From Primula veris (Eukaryota; Streptophyta; Magnoliopsida; Ericales; Primulaceae): a DNA stretch of 64,000 nucleotides. Location of the stretch: assembly GCA_963682055.1 (NCBI GenBank), contig OY821746.1:26602481-26666480 (forward strand), given 5' to 3'. The notes under the pieces were generated by a model. The model was given only the letters and a program-made list of their open reading frames with translations. It did not search any database and was not told the DNA's origin. Both the position numbers and the translations under genes were made by a program. Shown here in pieces: positions 32,946 through 46,355 of the stretch (the stretch's first letter is position 1; every line of letters begins with the position of its first letter).

Positions 32946-34265
32946 GTGATTCGTAAATAAGGCCATGAGCCAATGAGGTACTTCATAAAAATGAGTTGCG
33001 ATATTATCAGCCCCCTACGACCGAAAACCCTTGGCAGACTACTACGATGAGAGTAGAACTAAAAAACAGGTTGATAGGTTTGGGAATGTGGCTAACATTG
33101 GAACGATAAGAAAAAAATATGTGAAAAAGGCAAAGTAAAATGTGGAAGTAAATGTTAGCAATCCTTTTGATATTATAGCTGACTTGGAATCAGATAATAC
33201 ACAAGACGAACAACATCGTAAGGTTGAGACCAAGGAAATCAAAGTGGGCGAACAAATGGGAGAAAAATCTGATACGGACCCCATCACAAACTAGGCAGGA
33301 ATGTGGGTTAGAATAAGAAGAAGACAGAGAAGGAGAAATCTTACCGACAGTAAAGGTCAAAACTAAACAAGATAGCAATGACAATATGCAAGAGGACACT
33401 ACTTTGGTGGCAGTTACTCCGTATGTTGCTACTGAAAATCTAGAGCAACAAGAAGATATAGAGGATGACTTTACAGCTGAACCAATTCGCCTTCTTCTAT
33501 CTCAGAAAATGAATTTACCCTCTGATCATTTCCCAAGTTATTTAAAGCAAATAGCGGAAGGGGAAATAATGAGCAATTAGTCACAACTCTATTATTCAAA
33601 ACTGCAACGCCGACAAGCATAAATAAAGGCAAGCTAGTTGTAGACCTTTACTCATCCAATTGAAAAACATAAGTGGATGAAAAAGAAGAGAAAAAAGAGG
33701 AAACAAGCCAAGAAATGGAATGAATTTAAAATGCAGAGTGAAGATAGAAAAATTAAAACACATCGATATAAATCAGAAACATGTCAAAATCAATTAACAA
33801 TTACTATGATCTCTATGATTATGAGGATTATGATAGTTGTTAATTATTTTATATTAGTATTGAAGAAAATTTGGTGTCTAACCTATAAGATTTTGAAGAA
33901 AGGATCTACAAAAGGGTTAAACTATTCTCATGGCTCGATAACAAATCTATCTATTGGTGGTCGGATTTCTCAAAATCAACAATAGTTTATTCTATCCAAG
34001 GAAATGAAGGGCTCTATTTCTCTGCTCGATGGAGTTTGATAGTAAGGACAGAGGGTGAATAGAGGAGACAGTAGAGAGTTGGAAGTTTGATCAATTAATA
34101 AAAGGAGGGCTTTAATTTTATTGTTTATTTATTATTGGTTCTCAGGTTCTAATTTTCTCTGTTTTCACTTTATGTATTGATTTACTATGTAATAAGATCG
34201 TAGGTCAATTAAACTTTAAAATCAATGGGGAAAAAGTGGGTCTCCCACGTTTAATTAAAAAAAAG
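32946..34265 (+). other. 3' part of the ORF1-bearing retro-remnant
   Basis: It contains acidic reading-frame pieces (for example 33386-33580, ENLEQQEDIEDDFTAEP) in several frames, then a 3'-UTR-like stretch ending TTTAATTAAAAAAAA at about 34250-34265. That end looks like a retroposed poly(A) end. The same structure is in copy 2 to about 50145. Confidence 0.5.
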
Positions 34266-34429
34266 ATAGTGAACCGTCAATTTCAATTTCAACAAATTTA
34301 ATCGTCCACGTCAAAAACAATCTAACAAGGTTGATTAACAAGATCATGAGAAGATTCATATATTACATTGAAAGAATTATAACACTAATAGGGAGAAGTG
34401 GTTATAACTTAAGTTCCATATGAAAGAAA

Positions 34430-35830
34430 ACATCGTAAACTTTATCTGACTGTTCAAATAAGTACTCAACTACATCATTTTAGGGGAATCAGGGTATATT
34501 TTCAACCATACTATACCAATTTATGTGCGATCCAACAACAATTATTTTTAAGCATTCGATCTCATATCAACAAACCATCTAGTTATAAGAAAATTCATTT
34601 CCCATTTTCCCGCGTTGCGTGTTATAAAAGAAGTACGAACTAAAGAAGAAACAGTCCTATATAGCTTGTCAATGTTACTTATGGCATTCAACCGCACAAC
34701 GGAGTAAAAAAAAAAACATGATGGTAAGTTGGTAACATTTCCTGACGAGTAGGAATCTTTCAAGTCATGTTCATAATTTACTAACTCATGGGCATTTACA
34801 TTTTTACTTTTTAGACAAAATTTGAATAATCTACCAATTCCTCTAACAATTCTGCACTCTAAACGAAATCTTTAATACAAATTACCTAGTCTAACAACTA
34901 AAAAGAATTACAATTAGCACATATATAGCGAAATCGACCAGATATGATTTATGAAGAATTAACAATCATGATATCACTCGACAAAATTAAATGCAAATGC
35001 AATTAGGTTTGAAAATAAGATATTTCCATAAACTAACTTGGACATATTGTAAATGAGCACAAAAAGTCAACGACTTCAGAAGATAACTAATGTAAAAGAT
35101 TTCAAATTTCAGAAGATAACTAACCTAGACAGGAAAAAAGAAACAATTAGGTAATTACCAACCAGAAAGTTGAAACCCTAGTATTGGCAACGATGGTGGA
35201 AGAAGAGAGAAGAATGTGTTGTCACATTATTAGTACATTTCCCTATTTAAAGCATGGTTATAATTAAAATTATTACTATTTTTGTTCTTACGTAAGTAGA
35301 AACTTTTTTTAGTTGGCAAAAAGAGAAATTGTGATAAGAATGAAAATGCACAAACTAAATTTTTTCCATATCGTTTATGTATTGGTTTTAAGTACATTGG
35401 ATTTGATTTATTACATTCTCTATAAAAATAGTGTATGCGGTCTAATAAAGCAGTTATCATCAATCTATATTATTAATTGTCATTATTCGTTTCTCTAGTT
35501 TCTCCGTATAAACTTAAATAAGAATATGTTATTACGGTAGTATTATGTGTTTCTGCATGTCTTCATCTAATTAGAAATTTTCGTTAATCAATTTATTATT
35601 AATTAGAACTATCAATTTAAAGCATTCATCGCCAAGATGCATATTGTTTTTTTAAGACAATTTTACCTATAAGGAATAGAAATAAGTAAAAAGGCGATAA
35701 ACTTTTTATCCATTTTTGTGCCGTATTCTAAAATTGAAAAAACTATTACAAAATTTTTCAACGATTTATTCTATCAACTTATCATTTTTTTCGAAATAGC
35801 TTGCCATAAGCTAGAGGTTTAAAAAAAAGG
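34430..35830. repeat. Internal repeat unit, third copy (C)
   Basis: Related to 24270-24889 plus 29996-30190 (A), 44400-45960 (B) and 50330-51770 (D). All share phrases such as ATATCCAACAACAATTA, CATTTCCCATTTT and GGTTTGAAAATAAGATATTT. The A-C and B-D spacing shows that an older tandem repeat lies inside the newer 10 kb duplication. Confidence 0.8.
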
Positions 35831-37317
35831 GCTAAATTCACTTTAGTGCCATACGTTTTGCTTGTTTTTTTATTTATTGTATCAGGTTTCAAAAATGTTA
35901 ATTTAGTGCAATCAATTTAACGTATTCTTTGATTTAGTTAGCCAAGTTTACAAAAAATTTATTTAGTGACCTCAGTTTATTAAAAAAATTTGATTTGATA
36001 ACCTTCATAACTTCACAAGTTTAAAAAATTACAATCCAACCCACATAGTTTAGAAATTAATAAACTAGTCATTAATTTGTTGAAAGTTACAAAATTAACT
36101 CTTTTATAAAAAAAATTAAAATAACACATTTTCTAATTAGCAACTGTTCTTTTTAAAGAATATTTTTTAAATATTTTTTTCCCAATAAAGTAGGAGTTTC
36201 TCTTAAAACAAAAGTTCTTTTTATGATAAGTTTACTGATTTCTTTTTCTTTTCAGCGATAAAATGATGTCTCAATCATATTTTTTAAATTTATTTACTTA
36301 AAAAAATTAATCTAGAAAAAAACAATTTTGATGACAATATATTTTAAAAATACTTTCAAGAAATTCTTTGCTTGAAGAAAGTAAGCTATTTTGTGAAATT
36401 TAAAATATTTTGGAAAGAGAATATATTTTAATAAAAAAACTTAGAGAATAAAATCTTTCTAAAAAGAATAAAAAATTTCCCATTTTAAATTTTTAATTAG
36501 TAAATTTGCACATATTTTTCAAAAATATTAAATAAAAATATAGTTTTTACAAGCTCTTGAATCATTGTGAAAACTTTCAATATTTTATTATACTAAAATA
36601 TATAATATGCTCTTATTTAATATTCTAGAAAAATATGTGAAATATATACTGATTAACTTTTTAAAAGAACTACTAGTTTTTATAAACACTGTGGGCAAAT
36701 TTTTACTTCTTTTTAGAAAGGTTTCATTCTCTTTAAAATTTTCTAAATATAATATTCTCTTTAAAAAATATTTTAAATTTCCCAAAAAAGGCGTGCTTTC
36801 TCCAAGGAAAGAATTTCTTAAAGAAAAACATCGTCCTCAAAGTCGTTTTTTCTCTATATTGATTTTTTTTTTTTTTTTTTAAACTTTGAGAAATAATTTT
36901 ATCAGTAAAATGGGAAAAAAATTAGTAATCTTATCAGAAAAACATATTATTTTTAATAGAAATTCCCACTTTATTGGGAAAATTTTTATTTATTTTTTAA
37001 AAAAATAAAAAATAAAAAATAAAAGATAAGTTGCTTATTTGGAAACGTGTCTTTTAAAACAAATTGTAAAAGGTTAATTTTGTCACTTTTAACAAATATG
37101 TGGTTAGTTTATTAATTTCTAAACTATGTGGGCCGGATTGTAATTTTTTAAAACTTATAAAGTTACGTAGGTCACCAAATCAATTTTTTTTAATAAACTG
37201 AGATCAATAAATCAAAAAATATGTTAAGTTGAGTGCATTACATTATCATTTTCGAAACATGGTACATTAAAGCAAAAACCATACAAAATACATGGCACTA
37301 AATGAATTCAGCACCCA
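35830..37317. mobile_element. 1.5 kb foldback element
   Basis: The two ends are long imperfect inverted repeats. Left AATTCACTTTAGTGCCATACG is mirrored by right TGGCACTAAATGAATTC. Left TTTAGAAATTAATAAACTAG is mirrored by right TTTATTAATTTCTAAACTA. The arms extend about 300 bp. It sits in an A-run (A7-A8 on each side could be the target duplication), and copies B and D lack it. The AT-rich middle encodes nothing. A Mutator-like or foldback origin is likely. Confidence 0.75.
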
Positions 37318-39100
37318 AAAAAATGTACCAAGTTTGTTTCTTTTCAAGACGGCCGGCTTTTGTACACTGAGAGTCTAAGAGGTTAGAGAAATCCATTGAT
37401 AAATATTGTTATACTACGATGAAAATTAACACTGTTTTACTATCGATTGATATGTACGAGTTCCCACTCACAACACATGTACTACGTTTATAGGTACGAG
37501 TACTGTACAACGAGGTTTGATTCATGCTTAACATATAACCATTGCTATGTTTAAGGGTAATCCAGCAATGCAAAAAAATAATTAGTAAATATGGATCTTT
37601 GGGTAACTGGCAACTGTTTCGCTTAATTGGTTAAATCACATTTAATTTTAGTTTCTAGTTTCTACTCATAAGAGCTGGGTGGTTCAGTTTATATAGGAAT
37701 GCGCAATTATCTTCTAACTACTGTATAGGGTTTAGCTCATAATTTCAAATTTTAGGAAAAAATAACCGTTTCATAACGCATTCGTGTTTTCTCCATTCGA
37801 ATCCAACTTTTAGGGATATGAAAAAAAATGTCTTAACTCGCTGCTTGCGACAACTAAACATTCAGAGCACTTTCCTCGTTATTTTTGGCATCACGTTTAT
37901 ACAAAACTAGAATAACATTTTTTTATAAACAGGTGTAAGAGGCAATATCATGTAGTGATAGCTTACCTAATACGATTTTAATGCAGAGGACTAGTAAAGA
38001 AGAAAGAGAGAGCCCCTCAAAATACTGTGTGAAGCTAATTAGGACAACATTATAAAATATTCGTCGAAAGTCCGACTTACACCTTTTAGAACATTGGTGG
38101 GGACTTTTTATAATGTTGTCTCTCTTCTCTGCTTCTCAAAGGATGAAAAATTGTAAGCCCAATTGATTTCATCTCAATCTAGACGTTCTGAATACCACTT
38201 TTAATTACGAAGTTATTTAAGCAGATAGTGATCCTCCATACTAAATAGATCTTTGAGTCAAGAGTAACTCTTGACCTCTTCAACTAGTTGAGATTATAAA
38301 ATTCCGGGGATTAGCTCCAATTTGATTGATCATTTATACAAACATCCACAACCAGGTATTTTAATTTACTTTATAAAAGTTTACAAGCATAGTAATTGAT
38401 GAATCTTTTATTTATCTGAATCCACATTTTATTATAAACCCTCATCTAGGGTGAGACTACTTTCCCTTTTTTTTCACTACTTTATGCTATAAAAGTACAG
38501 TTCTAAATTAGGTAATAATCATATAGTTTGCTGAAGGTTGAATTTTACGACATTCATTCACACCCCGAAGTAGGAAAAGTATGAACTAACTACGTACGTC
38601 CAACATCTCCCCTCTTGTATAGAAGAGCAACTCAATGGGTTTCATATTTTCAGACAAAAACTTTTAAGTAATTTACATGCTGTAGATCTGCAAAGGAAAC
38701 AAATCATTGAAACATCATTAAATGTAACAAGCACATCATGCAAAGAACCTAGGTTGAATTGTGCAATTACTAATTAACCACATAAGAGTTCTAATCCTCG
38801 GCCATCTAGTGTGAGACAATTTGCCATTTTCCAGCTACAATTCTAAACAGGTAACAAGGGCTAAGCAATCTACATGCCCAAAATTAGTAGCTAAGCTGCA
38901 GAGATGGTCCAACATTTATAAATAACTTCTTCTTTTCGAATTAAAATTATTCCCAATATCTAACATTTGCAGCTAAATGAGCAACAACCAGTTCAATTAT
39001 ATAGCAGACTAGTTCTACATGAAGAAAAGCAGATTACATGAATTGATACCGTCATCTACAAATAGAGAAATAATTATTATTTACCACAATATGAAGGGAT
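37318..39100. repeat. Repeat-family DNA, non-coding
   Basis: 37320-37870 continues the local repeat found at 1150-2700 and 58880-59160. A perfect 15 bp hairpin stem lies at 38043/38106. The remainder shows no domain-bearing ORF. Confidence 0.5.
38043..38120. repeat. Inverted repeat (15 bp arms, 48 bp loop)
   Basis: GACAACATTATAAAA (38043-38057) is perfectly complementary to TTTTATAATGTTGTC (38106-38120). The loop contains a smaller GTCG/CGAC pair. Confidence 0.85.
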
Positions 39101-40384
39101 GCCAATGGTGATAAACTTGCCTGCCATTAATCAGCAATAATAAAGTCTTTGCAATTTAACTTGAAGGGTAGCTCTATCTTGTGGCTTGTGAGATCTTCCT
39201 GTAATAAATAAGTCAATGCCATAATTTACTACAGAAACCATGTCTCTCCCTTTTGTTCGGCATAGTATCAGAAATCGAGTCAATTGATTGTGCAACAAAG
39301 CTAACTGGATCACCACTCAAAGCATGTATAAATGTATTACAACCGTACTCTCTCTGCCAGTTGCTCTCAAGCTAAACCACGTCAACAACTTCGGACTAGA
39401 CTCCTGTCCAATATGACTTTTATATTCTAGCCACCTAATCATCATCACACAATATTCAAATTTCTCATCCAAACAATTTAACCCATTTGATTTTTTCATA
39501 GTTGTTTGAACTTCGATGTCCCATCGAGGATGGTAGAGCTCAAAAAATATTTTCGCTGGGACATTGACTCGTCACACCTCTTTTTACCTACAACATTCCT
39601 CATTTTTAGCAGATTCAGATGTGCAATTAAAACAACCATAGGCTATAGGATCTTTGTTATTATCAATCAAGTGACAAAACACAACAGCATCATCCCTAGC
39701 AAAATGTGCCGTCCATTCACAATGTCGCCTTACATGCAGAGTTTTTACAAATACATGCATTCAATTAGGCAAATTCGATAGACTGGTCTGCAGGTAGGAT
39801 CAGAATTGGGTTTTCGCATTAATTTCCTCAGTCTTTTTCGAGATGAAGGTTTATTCTTTGAAGACCTTCGGTTGTAACTGACTTATACAACTGAAAGATT
39901 TTGGTAGTGATGTCAAAGATTCTGATGAGATACAGTTTGCTGATCAAAAAAGGAATTCATGACGATAGCAAATGTGTAGGATATCAAAATATTGAATGAA
40001 GATTGTTTTGCGAAGCTTCATTTAAAAAGTCAAAGATTGAAGAATTGAAGATTGAGTGATCAATCAATCGGAACTAAACATGGAAAGTTTATTCCTAAAT
40101 ATATTGTGTTACTTTGTTGGTAAGCATGATATATAAATGCATATTCAGTCATAGAGTTTGTTTTATTTATTCATAACTTGGGAGTTTATTATCTTAGAAT
40201 ATATATAGTTATTGCAAGAGAGAATGAACTACGGCGGGAGTCCAACTTAAAATGGGATAGTTGAGAGCAATAAGATCAATAGCAATATAGGCTTAAAATG
40301 TGAGTGACTCATAGGTTTTGTAAGTCTCGGATATTCATTGTAATCTTTCTCAATCTTTTAATCTAAGCTTATATACGAAGATTT

Positions 40385-40439
40385 AGTTTCAGTTACAACT
40401 GAAAACTGAATTCACTGAAGTTCAGTTGTAACTGAAACT
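40385..40439. repeat. Perfect 19 bp hairpin with self-palindromic arms
   Basis: AGTTTCAGTTACAACTGAA (40385-40403) and its exact complement (40421-40439) flank a 17 bp loop. Each arm is itself nearly palindromic (TTCAGTT-AC-AACTGAA), so several folds are possible. Confidence 0.9.
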
Positions 40440-40477
40440 TGTGTTACTGCATTTTAGTGCGCCTTCTATATTTGTGA

Positions 40478-40575
40478 AGCTCACGTAGCGTAGTGGACCT
40501 AGTGGTTATCAAGCGTCCGGTATATTCAACAGGTCATTGGTTCGAGTCTTCCTAACGTTACCTTCTTTTTTTTTG
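40478..40575 (+). other. tRNA-derived (SINE-like) sequence
   Basis: TAGCGTAGTGG (40486-40496) matches the Pol III A box and GGTTCGAGTC (40539-40548) the B box, 42 bp apart. A run of T (40565-40573) follows and could terminate Pol III. It does not fold as a normal tRNA. Confidence 0.55.
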
Positions 40576-42863
40576 CCTACACAAATCAATATATTTATGC
40601 CACAATCTTTTAGCTATATATCTCTTTAACAATTAGGTTATATTCCTCAAAAGGCGTTTTTTTGTGTCGATAAATTGATGGCTAAGGGCAGGTCATGCCT
40701 ATGTTATTTGAGGTTCTATATCACGTAATATAATAGACAATTTGTTTATTATGACATGGTTCACATTTTTTTTATTTGCATTGATTTTCTTTATTGCAAA
40801 AGTTATGAGCTTTTTCGAACAAATTTGAAAAGCCGCCAAAAAAAATAAACGGCTTAGGTGTGTATATATATAGGCGCCGGATCGGCTCTGGGAAAAGTCA
40901 GCCAGAAATTTTTGCATGTAAAACTATTATACTTTTAATTGAGACTGAAATTCTGTTTATTTTCCGGATATTGTTTATAACTAATCTGAATCATTTCAAA
41001 TTGGTATGAGAGGTTCCAAACATGACTAAAAAATCATCAAAAACTACCAGTCTTCAAATCAACCACAAAATCAACTAAAATTCCCTCCTACACTAACCGG
41101 AGACCAAAAGATTGAATTGCAGATTGAGAAATGACTAAAATTTACCACACTATGAAGGGATGTTCAATAGTGATAAACATGCCCAACTATTAATCAGCAA
41201 AAAAAAAATTGCAATTTAAAGCAGAGTCACATGTTACTCTATCTTGCTGGAATACCCATGACATAATTAGTCAATGCTATAATTACAAAAACCGTTTCTC
41301 GAACTTTTGTTCGATAATATCACAAAACGATATATTCACAACAATTATCATCAATCCAATCGTGTATAAATATATTCACAACACTTCTCACTCCTCTAGT
41401 TGATCTCAAGCTAAACCACGTCAACATCTTCAGCCTAAACTTCTGTTCATATGGCCTTCATATTCTAGCCACCTACTTATCTTCACACAATATTCAAAGC
41501 TCTCATCCAAACAACCAAACCCATTTGGTTTTTTATGTAGTGCTTTGAACGGCAATGTCCCGTCGAGGATCTTTGAACTCAAAAAAATCTTTCGCAAAGA
41601 TTATTGACCAATGAGTCTTTTTTTCTATTATCAGTTGCTTCTATAAATTTGGCATGGATGGTATTGTACCTCGCACAATAATTTTGAAAATATTTTAGCC
41701 CATCCCTCTTTATACAAAAAACAGAAATATTATAGCTGAGTCGAGCTCTTCAGTATAACCTAGGCTATCAAGAATTGAGCAAATAGCTAGATACCCTAGC
41801 TCTTGCACAATTGTATAAGAGCCCATATGTTCTTTAAAACATTTAATTCGAGTTAATACTTGGATTTTTTGAAACAAACAACCTCGTAAACGATATTGTT
41901 TTTTCCAACTTCCAATAAGCGCTTCCATCTACACTAATTAAGAATATTTAACTTGTTAGAGCCCATATAACCTTCCCCTGTTAAAAGTCTTACCAATAAA
42001 TGATTTTACTAACTCAATCAAAGATTCAGATGATTGTCCAAATGTTTGCTTGCTAGCTTTCCAATAACTCCTTAACTCACACAACAGCGTACTCATTCCC
42101 AACGGCTAATATTTTCTTATTAGAAACTGTGACAAAATTCAGTTTTTTCTCCTTACGGAAGGAAAATAACAGCTTTTAACCATTTTTTTTATGTGTACAA
42201 ATTTTAAATGTTCATTCCATCTAAAGACTATTTACACCCTCTGAATCAGAGGCTCTGATAACGTCTCTAACAATTAGCTACTAAGAAAGCATAATTTAGG
42301 GTTTTGCAATCCTAATTCAAAGGAAGGAAAATTAAAGTAAAACTCAGTATAAAAGTTCGTTAAACTTTTACTTCTTGAGATCTTGAACACAATAAGCCCT
42401 TTAAAATTTACCTACTTGGCAACAAATCACATTGTTTACTTACACTGGGAGGGAGAGAACTATATATGGCTATTATATAGTAAATCGCTTATTCGTTATG
42501 AACAACTGGATTTTTTGCATTTTTGTACACCATACTATTGACTTTTTGCAATTTTATATATCATATTAACAGATTATTTAATTTGTGCATCATACTAACA
42601 CTTTTCGGTGATTTTATACACTTTCATATAATAATTTCTGTCCACTCGACTTTCATATATAACACCCATATTTTTTCTTCCGTAATATCAGTTGCATATC
42701 TTGATCCATGTAGCGTACTCATGACCTCAAACATATCATTTTCATTCCATACCATATATTAAGTATGTACAAAACTGTTTAAATTTTCAAGTATAGCTTG
42801 AACTTTAGGAAAAATAATGAAATCTTTTCTTACCACATATTATTTTTATACGGAATTTTAATT

Positions 42864-43103
42864 TTATTGGACGAAAGTGTATAAAATCACCGAAAAGTGG
42901 TAGTATGGTATACAAAATTGCAAAAAGTCAATAGTATCGTGTATAAAAGTGTAAAAATCCTGAACAACATTATCCTTCTTGCTTTTATCTTCTTGCTCTT
43001 CTTCATCCCCATGAGCATCGTTTAGAGCTTCTGCTGTTGCCAAATGAAAAGAAATTCTAAATGTTTGAAGTACTTGAGAAGAAAAAAGAATATACCTTTT
43101 CAA
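42864..43103 (-). pseudogene. Possible gene fragment shared by both duplication copies
   Basis: The minus strand encodes TFRISFHLATAEALNDAHGDE followed by an acidic/Lys stretch (EEEQEDKSKKDNVVQ) and a stop. In copy 1 (about 22320-22450) the same segment has a small insertion that breaks the frame. I do not recognise the source gene. It could be an exon captured in the repeat. Confidence 0.3.
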
Positions 43104-44483
43104 AATAGGTATAAAAATGGCATGTTAGGATCCACAAAGCTACGACCTAACTGTAATGATTTTTATTTGATTTTGCGTGTAAGATCTAGCTAACTAATAA
43201 AAAAAAGTGAAAGAAGTACATGAAAGGAAATGAGATCTACCTAACTAAAAAAAATGTGCTTGCACGCAACAAATTTGGATTTGTTTTACGGGTTTCAATT
43301 GATGTGGGGATCATTTCCCTCACACCACTATTTCGCTTTCTCCGTAATTCCAAATCTGGTCCCAGCTGGGTTTGGATCTGTTTCGCCGATGTGGAATTTA
43401 CGGCCTTTTTCTCACCTATCACAAGGTACAGAATTATGTTACTCCCAGTAATTTTTGGATTTGTTTCGTAATGTGTTCATACGTTTCTAATGACAGATTT
43501 GTTGCTAAGGTGATACACTACCTTATGATTTGTTTTATTCGGTACTCATCGACTTCGATCCTCTTTTTTGCTCACTCTTCTCCCTTTTGGCTGATTGTTC
43601 CGTTTGTCTGATTTTAAATCGAACACGGTAACTTTTTTGACTACACCACTTTTGGCTGCTTCAGTTTTGATGGGTTTTGTGTCTGTAGTTGATTTTTTAT
43701 TTTGGGTTCTTACGTTTGGTTAGTTGATTTTGGGTTTTATCTTAGTTGGAAAGTGTTTGGTGAATTAGACGATATGTGAAAGTTATTTACAATTTCCTCC
43801 TTTTTACTATTTGTATGATTTATTTCTCGTTTCAATATTTACATATGAGTGGTGGAGGAGCTTGTCTTTGTGTTGGATTTGATGATCTGATTGAGTGCTT
43901 GGCACTGATTTGACGATTTTGTGGGTGTGTAGCGATGGATTGGAGCACTCCGTTGTATTTTGGTTTTTCAGCCTTTGTTCGTGCTTTTAGATCGGGTAAT
44001 TAGTAGGCTGGCACCCCGATGGTGATCATTGAGCCGCGCCCAGTAGAATACTATATCTTACTTGAGTTCATTTCGTCTACACCGAACCCAACACTTTGTT
44101 ATCTTTGCTTTTTTCTCGACTTTTCGTTCAGGCTGCCTCATTGACAATTTTTCATTCTTCTATGTAAATTATTTAGATGAATTATATTTTTGCTTATGTT
44201 CTATTAGGGTTGATTTTGGTTAATTTATTGGATGGGATGATTTACGTGAACATTAGAATTGTTGACTTTTTATGGATATGTATTATCGGTTATGTTTAGT
44301 CACTTAGAGTTTGTTGTAAGAACAATGAAACTTGTAATAGCGCACATTATTATCAATAATAATGAGTATGTTCCAGTTTTAAAAAAAAAAAATATATTTA
44401 ACTACATTATTTTTTAAGGAAACAAATGTATATTTTGAAAAATAATCAACCAAATTATATGCGACCAACAGTACTTCTATATT

Positions 44484-44721
44484 AGTTGTTTAAGGCTGTT
44501 TTATTGATCGTTATTTCCAAGATTAGAGATTTGTTGAGCTCTTTTCTAAGATTCATCTGATGTACTGGTAGATTTAGGTAGTGTTGTCTCTGTTTAGATT
44601 GTTTCATTTACTAGCTCTTCTGTGATGTAATACTGATGTTAACTCTATTTCACCCTTAACTAGCGTCTTGGGCTAGTAAGGCTATTTTTGTTTATATAAT
44701 ATTCTTACGTTCCAAAAGAAA
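44484..44721 (+). mobile_element. Short 5'-truncated LINE with target duplication
   Basis: 238 bp ending ATATTCTTACGTTCC and a short A-rich tail. It is flanked by 17 bp duplications AACAGTACTTCTATATT (44467-44483) and AACAGTACTTCTGTATT (44722-44738) that differ at one base. Copy 1 has the uninterrupted site at about 24327-24343. The end motif matches that of the 5.1 kb LINE, so both belong to one family type. Confidence 0.88.
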
Positions 44722-46280
44722 AACAGTACTTCTGTATTGATATCCAACAACAATTAATTGTAGGCATTCGATCTTATATCAACAGACCATCTAGTTATAA
44801 GAAAATTCATTTCCCATTTTTCCGGGTTGCCTGTTATTAAAGAAGCACTAGTCCTATATAGTATACTGATGTTACTTATAGCATATAAGCACGCTCTGAA
44901 ATAAGAAGAAAAAAAAACTTGATGGTAACATTCTGCGAACGAGTTGGAATCTATCCAGTCATGTTCATAATTTACTAACTCGTGGGGGTTTACATTTTCT
45001 ACTTTCTAGACAAGATTTGAACAATCTACCAATTGCTCCAATAAATCTGCAATTCAGACGAAATCTCTAACAATCTCTGACAACTAAAACAATTACAATT
45101 GGCACATACGTATATAGCGAAACTAGACCCGGTATGATTTAGGAAGAATTAACTATCATGATGTCACTAGACAAAAATGTAAACGCAAATGCAATTCGGT
45201 TTGAAAATAAAATATTTTCATAAACTCACTTAGAAATTGTATATGAGCACAAAAAGTAGATTTCTTACAACGTCTCATGCTTTAATATAACTTTTGTGAA
45301 TGATTTTAAATTTCAGAAGACAACTAGCCTGTGCAGAAAAAAAGAGAACAATTAGGTAACCAACCAGGAAGTGTAAACCCTAGTCCGCAAAAATCATGGA
45401 AGAAGAGAGAAAGAATACTGTCCAATTTATACTTTATAGTACTTTGTCACAATTTATTAGTGGTATTAAGCATGATTATAAATAAATTTGTTACAATTTT
45501 GTTCTAAATTAAGTAAGCAGAAACTTTTTTTTTAGTTAGCTAAAGAGCAAATGTGATAAGAATGAAAATACATAATTGAAATTATTTCCATATTATTTCT
45601 GTATTGGATTGACTTGTTACATTTCTCTATTAAAATAAAAAAGCGGTCTAGAAAAAAGGTTGTCATCAATCTATATTATTAATTGTCTTTTTTTTTCTAA
45701 TTTCTCCATATAAACTTATATAAGAATATGTTATTATGGTACTATTATGTGTTTCCGCATTTTCTTTAATCAACACATTATTAAGAACTATCAATCTAAA
45801 ACACCCATGATGCACCAAAAGTTAAAATTAGCCTTTTTACTTATATATAGGGAATATAAGTAAAAAGGCTAATTTTAACTTTTAACACATTCTTGTTCGT
45901 ATTTTAAAGATTGAAAAAAACTATTACAAGATTTTGCAACAATTTATCAAGTTTTTCATAATAGCTTTTGCCAAAGCTAGCATTTAAAAAAAAAATTATC
46001 ATGTTTGTTTCTTTTTCAAGAGTGGTGGCTTTTATACACTAAGAGGATCCCGTTGATAAGTATTGTTCTACCATAGAAGCGACCTGACTCCAAAGATTGT
46101 CCGGCGTTAAAAAAATTGTTTTCATATAGTAAAATTATCAAGCAAACAAAAATACATTTCTCCTTTTAATTAGGTTAAAATTCATGATTTTAACGACAAA
46201 GAAATAAAATTAAGCTTAAAAAATTGTTAATAGGCGTTAAACAATTGTAATAAAAGGCAAAAGATTAGAATTGTCAAAAA

Positions 46281-46355
46281 ATAGATTGTTTGTTGGGTGG
46301 TTAGAACTAGGGTCTTGAGATAAAAAGGTTAGTCTCTCATAGCCATTTGGGCTAT
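46281..46355 (-). other. tRNA-derived (SINE-like) head, copy 2
   Basis: Duplicate of 30200-30270. The A box is intact (TAGCCCAAATGGCTA); the B box is altered (GTTCTAACC). Confidence 0.45.

Larger units (their letters stand above)
21331..35830. repeat. Duplication copy 1 (main part)
   Basis: Collinear with 41985-51770 on the same strand. Matching landmarks: 21331/41985, 22600/43240, 24270/44400, 30190/46280, 31690/47835, 32300/48450, 34100/50000 and 35526/51641. A 330 bp piece I compared by eye (34120-34440 against 49995-50310) has about nine differences. Copy 1 has a Mutator-like MITE (23109-23619) and a LINE (24890-29995) that copy 2 lacks. Confidence 0.9.
39100..41600. other. Diverged internal repeats, possible gene debris
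   Basis: 39160-39560 and 41200-41600 are diverged copies of each other (CTCTATCTTG, AGCTAAACCACGTCAACA, CCCATTTG then ATGTCCC(A/G)TCGAGGAT). On the minus strand short protein-like stretches run in changing frames, which suggests a decayed exon. I do not recognise the family. Confidence 0.4.

Noticed and set aside
40478..40575. A functional tRNA gene
   Set aside because: The A and B boxes fit, but acceptor and anticodon stems do not pair.
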